Source: Eggerthellaceae bacterium (GTDB lineage Bacteria; Actinomycetota; Coriobacteriia; Coriobacteriales; Eggerthellaceae). Taken from it: DNA of 44,343 bases. The translations under genes were made by a program, and so were the position numbers. This document shows, in pieces, positions 1 to 6,864 of the stretch. The DNA is taken from the NCBI GenBank assembly GCA_022792415.1, contig JAAWAY010000212.1, positions 1 to 44,343 on the forward strand, read 5' to 3'. The notes under the pieces are model-generated. The model was not told the origin of the DNA and made no database searches. It saw only the letters and a program-made list of their open reading frames with translations. The stretch's first letter is position 1; each line of letters begins with the position of its first letter.

Positions 1-1
1 G

Positions 2-805
2 CGCGAGAAGGAGAGCAACATCTCCATGCGCATCACCGAGCTGGAGGACAAGAGCGGCATCGAGGTGGCCGGCCGCGGCGTGCTGCACCTGTCGGTGCTG
101 ATGGAGACGATGCGCCGCGAGGGCTTCGAGTTCCAGGTGGGCCGCCCGCGCGTGGTGTACAAGACCGCCGAGGACGGCAGCAAGCTGGAGCCCATCGAGG
201 AGGCCACCGTCGACGTGCCCAACGAGTACGCCGGCAAGGCCATCGAGGTGATGGGCACGGCGGGCGGCATCATGGAGGACATGGCCCAGGACGAGACCAT
301 GACCCACCTGACGTTCCGCATCCCCTCGCGCGGCACGATGGGACTGAAGACGCGCATCCTCAACGCCACCCACGGCGAGGCGGTGCTGTTCCACCACTTC
401 AAGGAGTACGGCCCGTACTCGGGCGAGATGGCCGGGCGCAAGAACGGCGGCATGATCGCCATGTCCACCGGCAAGGCCGTGGCCTACGCGCTCGACACCC
501 TGCAGGAACGCGGCCGGCTGTTCGTCGAGCCGGGTGACGAGTGCTACGAGGGCATGATCGTGGGCGAGTCCGCCAAGGAAGGCGACATGGTGGTCAACGT
601 CGAGAAGACGAAGAACTTGGGCAACCAGCGCTCGTCCACCGCGGATAAGGCCATCCAGCTGACGCCGCCCATCACGTTCACCTTGGAAGAGGCGCTCGAG
701 TACATCGAGGACGACGAGCTGGTGGAGGTGACGCCGCAGTCCATCCGCCTGCGTAAGCGCCTGCTGTCCGCCACCGACCGCAAGAAGGCGGCCAAGCGCG
801 CGTAG
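2..805 (+). CDS. typA: Translational GTPase TypA/BipA, C-terminal part (5' end lies outside the window)
   Basis: Open frame runs in from the window edge (REKESNISMRITELEDKSG...). Typical TypA C-terminal motifs: GRGVLHLSVLMETMRREGFEFQVGRPRVVYK, EYGPYSGEMAGRKNGGMIAMSTGKAVAYALDTLQERGRLFVEPGDECYEGMIVGE, TLEEALEYIEDDELVEVTPQSIRLRKRLL. Confidence 0.96.
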   Translation, partial: REKESNISMRITELEDKSGIEVAGRGVLHLSVLMETMRREGFEFQVGRPRVVYKTAEDGSKLEPIEEATVDVPNEYAGKAIEVMGTAGGIMEDMAQDETMTHLTFRIPSRGTMGLKTRILNATHGEAVLFHHFKEYGPYSGEMAGRKNGGMIAMSTGKAVAYALDTLQERGRLFVEPGDECYEGMIVGESAKEGDMVVNVEKTKNLGNQRSSTADKAIQLTPPITFTLEEALEYIEDDELVEVTPQSIRLRKRLLSATDRKKAAKRA

Positions 806-815
806 CCGCACTGCG

Positions 816-930
816 GCGGGGCGACCGACCTGCGAAGGACGGGCGACCGACCCGCGGGGGAGGGGAACCCGACCTGAGGCTGCGGGGCGACCGACCTGCG
901 AAGGACGCGCGACCGACCCGCGGGGGACGG
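816..930 (+). repeat. Imperfect 66-bp-period direct repeat downstream of typA
   Basis: gcggggcgaccgacctgcgaaggacgNgcgaccgacccgcggggga occurs at 816 and again at 882. Confidence 0.8.
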
Positions 931-1058
931 GCGCCCGACCCGCGGCGGACGTCGCCGGGATCCGCCGTGGCGGGGCGCGCGGTTGACACGACCGGGCGGG
1001 CTGACATGATGAGACGAGCCGGGGGCCGGGCGGGATGACCGCCCGGCTCCCTGTGGGA

Positions 1059-1085
1059 GGGGGCTGCCGAGGAGCGGCCCCCTTT
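1059..1085 (+). terminator. Probable intrinsic terminator after typA
   Basis: GGGGGCTGC-cgagga-GCGGCCCCC-TTT, 9-bp stem with one G-U pair. A second hairpin GCCGGGCGG/CCGCCCGGC lies just upstream (1025-1047). Confidence 0.7.
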
Positions 1086-1328
1086 CGCGTTCTGCGCTCT
1101 TCAACTCTGCCCTTGGGGCAGCTTTCCCGGTCGCTTCGTCGCAGGTGAGCGGCGAATTCGGCGTCGGTCGGATCGATGTGTCCGTCGCCTGTGAAGCGAA
1201 AGTGGTCATATTGTGAGAGGCGCGACCGTCGCGGCGGCCGTGTGTGACAATACACGCGAATTGACCATGGGAGCCGATGCCCAAAAACGCGCATCAAAGA
1301 CCGGTGCCCATGATAGAGAAAGGCGATC

Positions 1329-2549
1329 ATGAAGAAGCTATCTGTCGCGAAATCCGTCTGCGCCGCCGGATTGGCCCTCGCCTGCGTTTGGGGCATCGCC
1401 GGCTGCTCGGGCGGGACCACCGTCAACGGCGTCAAGCTGACCGGGGGCACCGCCGCCACCGTCAACGGCACCGCCATCCCCGAGGACGACGTCACGCTGG
1501 AGGTGCAGGCCATCCGCGAGCGCATGGCGCTGACCGACGAGCAGGCGTGGGGCGAGTGGATGGCCCAGAACGACTTCACCCCCGAGACCGTGCGCGAGCA
1601 GGTCATCGAGACGCTGGTGAACCAGGAGCTGGTGCGTCAGCTGTCCAAGGACAGCGACATCGTGGTGGAGAAGGCCGAGATCGACTCGTACGTGGACGAC
1701 ATGCGCTCGCGCTACGACACGCAGGAGCAGTGGGAGGCCGCCCTGGAGGCCGCCGGCCTCACCGAGGACGAGTATCGTGAGAGCATCGAGCTGTCGCTGC
1801 TGTCCAACCGCCTGATGGAGACCATCGACACCGAGAGCGAGCCCGCCGCCGAGGACATGCTGAACTACGCGAAGATGTTCGCGTCCAGCTACGACGGGGC
1901 CAAGAAGTCGAGCCACATCCTGTTCTCGTCTGACGACGAGGCCACGGCCCAGGAGGTGCTGGACAAGATCAACTCCGGCGAGCTGGACTTCGCCGCCGCC
2001 GCGCAGCAGTACTCCAAGGACACCGGCTCGGCCGCCGCGGGTGGCGATGTGGGCTGGGATAAGCTGACCTCGTTCGTCACCGAGTACCAGACGGCGCTCG
2101 ACGGCCTGGATGAGGGCGCGGTCAGCGGGCTGGTGCCCAGCCAGTTCGGCATCCACATCATCAAGTGCACCGACGTGTTCGAGGCGCCCGAGGAGGTCAC
2201 GAGCACCGACCAGCTGCCCGAGGAGTTCGTCGAGTCCATCAGCACGATGCTCACCCAGAGCCAGAGCTCGCAGAACTACAGCACGTGGCTGAGCGAGCAG
2301 CGCGAGACGGCCGACGTGGTGATCAACCCGATGCCCGAGGGGCTGCCGTACTATGTGGACATGACCCAGTTCGAGACGGAGGACGAGACCGTCGACGAGA
2401 GCACCGTGGTGTCGCCGGATGACCTGATCGTGCCGGAGGGCTCCACCGACGGGTCGGCCGTGACGGCCGAGGGCTCTGACGCGGAGGGCACCGACGGCGC
2501 GACCGAGGGTGCGACCGAGGGCTCGACGGGGTCCGGCGCGGCCAACTAG
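1329..2549 (+). CDS. PpiC/parvulin-type (PrsA/SurA-like) peptidyl-prolyl isomerase lipoprotein, copy 1
   Basis: Lipoprotein signal MKKLSVAKSVCAAGLALACVWGIAGC; parvulin core SSHILFSSDDEATAQEVLDKINSGELDFAAAAQQYSKDTGSAAAGGDVGW...GIHIIKC; RBS-like gagaaagg upstream; Asp/Glu/Gly/Thr-rich C-terminal tail. Confidence 0.9.
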   Translation: MKKLSVAKSVCAAGLALACVWGIAGCSGGTTVNGVKLTGGTAATVNGTAIPEDDVTLEVQAIRERMALTDEQAWGEWMAQNDFTPETVREQVIETLVNQELVRQLSKDSDIVVEKAEIDSYVDDMRSRYDTQEQWEAALEAAGLTEDEYRESIELSLLSNRLMETIDTESEPAAEDMLNYAKMFASSYDGAKKSSHILFSSDDEATAQEVLDKINSGELDFAAAAQQYSKDTGSAAAGGDVGWDKLTSFVTEYQTALDGLDEGAVSGLVPSQFGIHIIKCTDVFEAPEEVTSTDQLPEEFVESISTMLTQSQSSQNYSTWLSEQRETADVVINPMPEGLPYYVDMTQFETEDETVDESTVVSPDDLIVPEGSTDGSAVTAEGSDAEGTDGATEGATEGSTGSGAAN

Positions 2550-2613
2550 CGGACGCGGCGGGCACGGCGCGCGGGCGCGCGGGCGCGCGACTGCGACCGA
2601 GTGAGCGAACAGG

Positions 2614-2645
2614 GGAGGCTTCCGCCGGTGGCGGGAGCCTCCTTT
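2614..2645 (+). terminator. Intrinsic terminator downstream of PPIase copy 1
   Basis: GGAGGCTTCCGCC-ggt-GGCGGGAGCCTCC-TTT, 13-bp stem with one G-U pair. Confidence 0.8.
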
Positions 2646-2696
2646 CACGTGGGGCGTGGGATGGAGGATGCGGAGCGTCGCGCCAGGCGTGTCGAA

Positions 2697-2712
2697 TGTT
2701 TCACGTGAAACA
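2697..2712. promoter_or_regulatory. parS centromere-like site 1
   Basis: Perfect 16-bp palindrome TGTTTCACGTGAAACA, matching the well-known ParB/Spo0J parS consensus. Confidence 0.93.
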
Positions 2713-2751
2713 TTTGTTTGGGCGATTCGACTGAGAAGAGGGGGCGACGAC

Positions 2752-3543
2752 ATGGCGGACGTGCCGTTTCTGGAGCTGCGCGACGCGGTGGTGCGCCGTG
2801 CGGGGCGAGACATCCTGGCCGTGGACGAGCTGATCGTCCCCGAGGGGCAGTCCCTGGCGCTGCTGGGGCCCAACGGCGCGGGGAAGTCCACGCTGGTGCG
2901 GCTGATCACCCGCGAGGTGCTGCCCCTCCACCGCGACGAGCCCCCGGTGCTGTTTCGCGGCGATCCGCGCGCCACGCTCGCTGACGTGAAGCGGGCGCTG
3001 GGCGTGGTGTCCTCGAGCATGCAGGACCAGATAGCCGTGCACCTCCCCGCGTGGGAGCTGGTGGCGGGCGGGCTGTTCGGCAGCGTGGGCGTGCCTCGGC
3101 GCGTGGATGCCTCGCCCGACCAGCGGCGCCGCGCGCTCGACGCGATGGACGAGCTGGGGATAGCGGATCTGGCAGAACGGGACATCATGACGTTGTCCAC
3201 GGGGCAGGCCCGGCGGGTGCTCATCGCCAAGGCACTGGTGGCTGACCCGCGCGCGTTGGTGTTCGACGAGCCGTGCACGGGGCTCGACCCCGAGGGCATG
3301 TACCACGTGCGGCGAGCGATGTCCGAGCTGGCACGGAGCGGGCGGGCGGTGGTGTTGGTCACCCACTATCCCGAGGACATCGTTCCCGAGATCGATCGTC
3401 TGCTGCTGATACGCGACGGCCGCGTGGTGGCCGATGGGCCCAAGTCCCAGCTGCTCACCGGCCCGGTGATGAGCGACCTGTTCGGCGTGCCCCTGCGGGT
3501 GATGGAGGAAGATGGGCACTATGCCCTGCGCGCCGCGGACTGA
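2752..3543 (+). CDS. ABC transporter ATP-binding protein (orphan ATPase, no permease adjacent)
   Basis: Walker A GPNGAGKST, signature-like LSTGQARRVLIAKALV, Walker B ALVFDEPCTGLDP, H-loop VLVTHYPEDI. Start chosen at MADVPFLELRD (preceded by gagaagaggggg) rather than the upstream ATG at 2656, because parS lies between them. Confidence 0.9.
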   Translation: MADVPFLELRDAVVRRAGRDILAVDELIVPEGQSLALLGPNGAGKSTLVRLITREVLPLHRDEPPVLFRGDPRATLADVKRALGVVSSSMQDQIAVHLPAWELVAGGLFGSVGVPRRVDASPDQRRRALDAMDELGIADLAERDIMTLSTGQARRVLIAKALVADPRALVFDEPCTGLDPEGMYHVRRAMSELARSGRAVVLVTHYPEDIVPEIDRLLLIRDGRVVADGPKSQLLTGPVMSDLFGVPLRVMEEDGHYALRAAD

Positions 3544-3610
3544 CCGGCGGCCTGCCGGTTGAATCGGCGCCCGCGGAGCGGTTCGCCTGTCGCGGGAAAA
3601 GGTCGCCGGG

Positions 3611-3637
3611 AAAAGAAAAAGCCCCGAGAAGGGGCTT
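3611..3637 (-). terminator. Intrinsic terminator for the minus-strand tRNA-Ser
   Basis: On the minus strand AAGCCCC-ttctc-GGGGCTT followed by TTTCTTTT. Confidence 0.8.
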
Positions 3638-3645
3638 CGAAAATC

Positions 3646-3738
3646 TGGCGGAGGAGGAGGGATTCGAACCCTCGTCACCGGGGTTACCGGTGAAACGGTT
3701 TTCGAGACCGCCGCATTCAACCACTCTGCCACCCCTCC
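3646..3738 (-). tRNA. tRNA-Ser(CGA)
   Basis: Reverse complement GGAGGGGTGGCAGAGTGGTTGAATGCGGCGGTCTCGAAAACCG...GAGGGTTCGAATCCCTCCTCCTCCGCCA: long variable arm, anticodon loop CTCGAAA, encoded CCA. Confidence 0.96.
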
Positions 3739-3868
3739 GCTGGGGTGTGGCGCCGAATGCCCTGTGGCGCTGGCGCCGCGTCGGGTGCCGCGTGATGCGA
3801 CCGACCCGGGTCTTCTTCCCGCAGGAGCGACTCGCGTGATCCAGGGGGAAGGGATTGGTAAGCGTTAG

Positions 3869-3960
3869 TGGCGGAGAGGCGGGGATTCGAACCCCGGATA
3901 CGCTTTTGGCGCATACACGATTTCCAATCGTGCTCCTTCGGCCAGCTCGGACACCTCTCC
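3869..3960 (-). tRNA. tRNA-Ser(GGA)
   Basis: Reverse complement GGAGAGGTGTCCGAGCTGGCCGAAGGAGCACGATTGGAAATCGTG...GGGGTTCGAATCCCCGCCTCTCCGCCA: long variable arm, anticodon GGA, encoded CCA. Confidence 0.96.
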
Positions 3961-4004
3961 GCTGCTTACAGGCGCACCGGCTCGCGCCGATGCAGCGAAT
4001 ATGT

Positions 4005-4033
4005 AGTATAGCGGAGCGGCCCCCCGCTCACAA
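4005..4033 (-). promoter_or_regulatory. Candidate sigma70-type promoter for the tRNA-Ser pair
   Basis: Minus strand TTGTGA-N17-TATACT, about 45 bp upstream of the tRNA-Ser(GGA) 5' end. Confidence 0.6.
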
Positions 4034-4433
4034 GCGTTCTTTTCGCCAGCGGGGAGTTACGAGTGGCTCGAGAATTCTGTATGCACTTTAGTTAGAAAGC
4101 CGTACAATGGCAACGTTGCGCTGCGACCCGGGCGAGCTCGTTCCGCCAGGGCCGCATGGGTTCCGCAGCGCGGCACATTCCATTCCCTGGGCGAGCGTTT
4201 TCTGCCCATCCTCGGAGTCGTCGCCCCGCTCCTCACGTCATCGCAATCCTGGGCGAACGCCGCGCCGATTCTGCGGTCGTTTCGGTAATTCGCGCATACA
4301 GGCCGTGCTCATTCGAAGAACCTGTGGAGACTTGCGGTTTTGCCCACGTCATCGGGCGTCTTTCAGCCTATTTTCAGGTTGATGTGACTAAAATGGGGCA
4401 GCTTTGAAACGTAACAGAAAGGTTACAGCACTC

Positions 4434-5657
4434 ATGATCAAACTCTCTAGCTTCAAGCGCGTTGGCGCCGTGGCGGTTTCCGCGGCCCTCATCGCTACGC
4501 TGGCCGGCTGCTCCGGCGGCGGCAGCGGCATCTCCGACACGTCGCAGGGCACCGCTGCCACGCTCAACGGCAAGCCCATCGGCGAGAAGGCCATCACCGA
4601 CTACATCGTGGACTTCCGCGAGTCGATGGACCTGACCGACGACGACGCGTGGGCCCAGTGGATGGTATCCAACGGTTACACGCCCGAGAGCGTCCGCACC
4701 GAGGTCATCAACTACTACGCCGACCAGATGCTCTACGAGCAGGCGGCCGAGGAGAACGACATCAAGGTCGAGCAGTCCGAGATCGACGAGGCTCTGGAGC
4801 AGGCCAAGGCCATGTTCGACTCCGACGAGGAGTGGAAAGAGGCCCTGGAGCAGAGCGGCATGACCGAGGAGGAGTACGTCAACGACATCCTCCGCATGAG
4901 CCTGCTCACGCAGAAGCTCGAGGAGGCCGTGGTCAGCGACTCCGGCGAGGGCACCAGCGACGCCGAGCTGCTGGCCTACCTGCAGGACAACGCCGCGCTG
5001 ATGGACGGCACCAAGCGCTCCAGCCACATCCTGTTCAACTCCGCCGATGCCGAGACCGCCGCTGACGTGCTCGATCGCATCAACTCCGGCGAGCTGGACT
5101 TCGCTGAGGCGGCCGAGCAGTATTCCACCGACGCTGCCAGCGCGGCCAGCGGCGGCGACGTGGGCTGGGATGCGACGGCCTCCTTCGTGACCGACTACCA
5201 GAACGCCCTGGACGGTCTGGAGGTCAACCAGGTGAGCGACCTGGTGGAGAGCACCTACGGCATCCACATCATCAAGTGCACGGACGTTTACAACGTGCCC
5301 GAGGAGGGCGTGACCTCCCTGGGCGAGGTGCCCGAGGAGATCGTCGAGACGGTGCGCACCAACATGTCCGCCAGCACCAGCGGCACCTCGTTCTACACCT
5401 GGTACACCGAGTACCGTGAGGCCGCCGAGCTCGAGATCAACCCGATGCCCTCCGGCCTGTCCTACGACGTGGATCTGTCCGAGTACGAGTCTGCTGCCAC
5501 GAACAACGTGCTGAGCTACGATGACGCGTACAGCAGCTACACCACGGATGACACCTACGTGGACGACAGTGCCGCCGCCGGCTCCTCCGACGCCGCGGGC
5601 TCCGCTGACGCCGCCGGCTCGTCCGACAGCGCTCAGGGCAGCACGACCAGCAACTAA
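4434..5657 (+). CDS. PpiC/parvulin-type peptidyl-prolyl isomerase lipoprotein, copy 2
   Basis: MIKLSSFKRVGAVAVSAALIATLAGC lipobox; SSHILFNSADAETAADVLDRINSGELDFAEAAEQYSTDAASAASGGDVGWD...GIHIIKCTDVYNVPEE closely parallels copy 1. Start at 4434 chosen because agaaagg lies ~10 nt upstream (ORF-track start 4404 overlaps this RBS). Confidence 0.9.
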   Translation: MIKLSSFKRVGAVAVSAALIATLAGCSGGGSGISDTSQGTAATLNGKPIGEKAITDYIVDFRESMDLTDDDAWAQWMVSNGYTPESVRTEVINYYADQMLYEQAAEENDIKVEQSEIDEALEQAKAMFDSDEEWKEALEQSGMTEEEYVNDILRMSLLTQKLEEAVVSDSGEGTSDAELLAYLQDNAALMDGTKRSSHILFNSADAETAADVLDRINSGELDFAEAAEQYSTDAASAASGGDVGWDATASFVTDYQNALDGLEVNQVSDLVESTYGIHIIKCTDVYNVPEEGVTSLGEVPEEIVETVRTNMSASTSGTSFYTWYTEYREAAELEINPMPSGLSYDVDLSEYESAATNNVLSYDDAYSSYTTDDTYVDDSAAAGSSDAAGSADAAGSSDSAQGSTTSN

Positions 5658-5704
5658 CCCGCAAGGGACTTGCGTCCCTCAGCGAAACAGTTTGAGATTC
5701 AAAG

Positions 5705-5740
5705 AAAATCCCGTCCCACCTGGGGCGGGATTTTTCTTTT
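5705..5740 (+). terminator. Intrinsic terminator after PPIase copy 2
   Basis: AAAATCCCGTCCC-acct-GGGGCGGGATTTT-TcTTTT, 13-bp stem with one T-G pair and T tract. Confidence 0.92.
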
Positions 5741-5990
5741 CCCACCAACGAAAACGAACCAACGAAAGTAAAACAACGAATACAGACGCAACCAAATTAG
5801 GGCCAACCAAAACGAAGTAGTCAAGCCGAGACAAACCAAGTCGAGACCAATTAAGACGACAAGACGAAGCCAACTAAGCCAAGACCAGCCAAAGTGAGGC
5901 CAACTAAAACGGGAGAAGTCAAACCAGGAGAGAAGAGAACGAGTCGCTCAGAGTCAAGCAGCTAAAACGAACCGACCGAAACGGAAGCGA
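5741..5990 (+). repeat. T-poor A/C-rich degenerate repeat region
   Basis: Recurrent accaacgaaa / ccaa(c/t)(t/c)aaaacg / caag(c/t)cgagac words; imperfect direct repeat ggccaaccaaaacgaagtagtcaa (5801) and ggccaactaaaacgggagaagtcaa (5898). Confidence 0.6.
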
Positions 5991-6086
5991 GTTATGGACG
6001 AAGGCCTAAAGTGCCACACCGGAGTAGCGCAAGGGACTTCGGCAAAGAGGAATGACAGAGCAAGGAGAACGAAGTGGGGCGTGGGA

Positions 6087-6102
6087 TGTTTCACGTGAAA
6101 CA
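6087..6102. promoter_or_regulatory. parS centromere-like site 2
   Basis: Perfect TGTTTCACGTGAAACA, embedded in the 42-bp near-perfect palindrome GTGGGGCGTGGGATGTTTCACGTGAAACATACCACGCCCCAC (6074-6115). Confidence 0.93.
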
Positions 6103-6129
6103 TACCACGCCCCACGTGCATATGGGGCA

Positions 6130-6425
6130 CAACGGATTGTCGAGGGGGAAGGCGGCAAGAGCAGGGGAAAGAAGGCACGCAGGAGAAGAGAGGGAAATCA
6201 GCGAGAAAAGAGGGAGAGAGACGGAGCAGATTCGAGTCGGAAGACTCGGTAGATGGAAAGCTCGGAGGGAGAAGGCGAAGAGAAATCGGGATGAGAGAGC
6301 GGGAGAAAAAGGGAGGGAAAGGAGAGAAAGGAGGGAAGGGAGGGAAAGGAGGGAAAGGAGGGAAAGGAGGCAGGAGAAAGGAGGGAAGGGAAGGGAGGGC
6401 GGAATCGGGGCGGAAAGGGGTTGGT
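6130..6425 (+). repeat. Polypurine (G/A) tract with a 9-bp tandem GGAGGGAAA core
   Basis: Predominantly purine on the + strand; ggagggaaa units repeat around 6330-6370. Confidence 0.8.
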
Positions 6426-6506
6426 AAAACAACGAATTACGGAATTTTTGTCATGAAAAACGAGGCGCGGATGAGATCGCGAAAATGCGCGAGATTTGGC
6501 GGATGC

Positions 6507-6533
6507 GGGGTGGGTGGGGGAGGGGTGAGTGGG
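6507..6533 (+). other. G-quadruplex-forming motif
   Basis: GGGG-T-GGG-T-GGGGG-A-GGGG-TGAGT-GGG: four G-runs with single-nucleotide loops plus a fifth run. Confidence 0.75.
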
Positions 6534-6647
6534 TGTCCCGAAATTGGTCAACTTGGAGGGCGCTCAAAATACGTCTCTGCAGGTCATGAATGGGATTTTG
6601 GCGGAGACAGTTAGAAAATCAACGGTTTCAGAAATACCTCGATTCGA

Positions 6648-6676
6648 TTGCATTATTGTAACGCCTTGTTTACAAT
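6648..6676 (+). promoter_or_regulatory. Candidate promoter/operator of the giant gene
   Basis: TTGCAT-N17-TACAAT; the inverted repeat ATTGTAA-N8-TTACAAT (6655-6676) covers the spacer and -10. Confidence 0.5.
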
Positions 6677-6678
6677 CA

Positions 6679-6799
6679 ATCTCGGAAGTTTGGCAAGACT
6701 TCCGGGTTTGAGCGTTGCCGAGGCACACCGGTGAAACAGCCTCGGAGTCAGAGTGGCGGAAGGCAGGCAAGACCTTCTGCGAAAACTGAATAGCGAGAT
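6679..6799 (+). promoter_or_regulatory. Structured 5' leader of the giant gene (three hairpins, possible closing stem)
   Basis: Hairpins 6683-6704 (CGGAAGT/ACTTCCG), 6718-6745 (CCGAGGC/GCCTCGG), 6756-6780 (GCGGAAGG/CCTTCTGC); ATCTCG (6679-6684) is complementary to CGAGAT (6794-6799). Confidence 0.5.
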
Positions 6800-6864
6800 C
6801 AGGCAATCCGTCCGCGCCTTGCGTGCGCGTGGCGGAATCCGTCGTCAAAGTATGGTGAGAGCGT

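Noticed and set aside
2560-2590. gcgcgcgg alternating purine-pyrimidine run (possible Z-DNA)
   Set aside because: Short and unremarkable for the base composition; sits between a stop codon and a terminator.
1338-3732. Minus-strand ORFs 1338-3362 and 2701-3732
   Set aside because: Overlap well-supported plus-strand CDSs, parS and a tRNA; peptides like NVSRETF are the translated parS palindrome.
3646-3960. tRNA genes as an integration site for a mobile element
   Set aside because: No integrase, transposase or att-like direct repeat of the tRNA 3' end was seen in the window.
3855-4091. Plus-strand ORF with GEAGIRTPDTLLAHTRFPIVL
   Set aside because: A classic false ORF read across an antisense tRNA-Ser gene.
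5741-6000. Possible CRISPR array in the A/C-rich repeat zone
   Set aside because: Repeats are degenerate with no regular repeat/spacer size, and there are no cas genes in the window.
6091-6614. ORFs over the polypurine tract (KGGKGGKGG and LLSLLSLPSLL peptides)
   Set aside because: Simple-sequence translation, no conserved domain or credible start context.
6718-6780. Leader words GGTGAAA, GAGTCAG and GGAAGGCAGG recalling cobalamin riboswitch boxes
   Set aside because: Order and spacing do not match the cobalamin aptamer as I know it; reported only as an unassigned structured leader pending an Infernal search.
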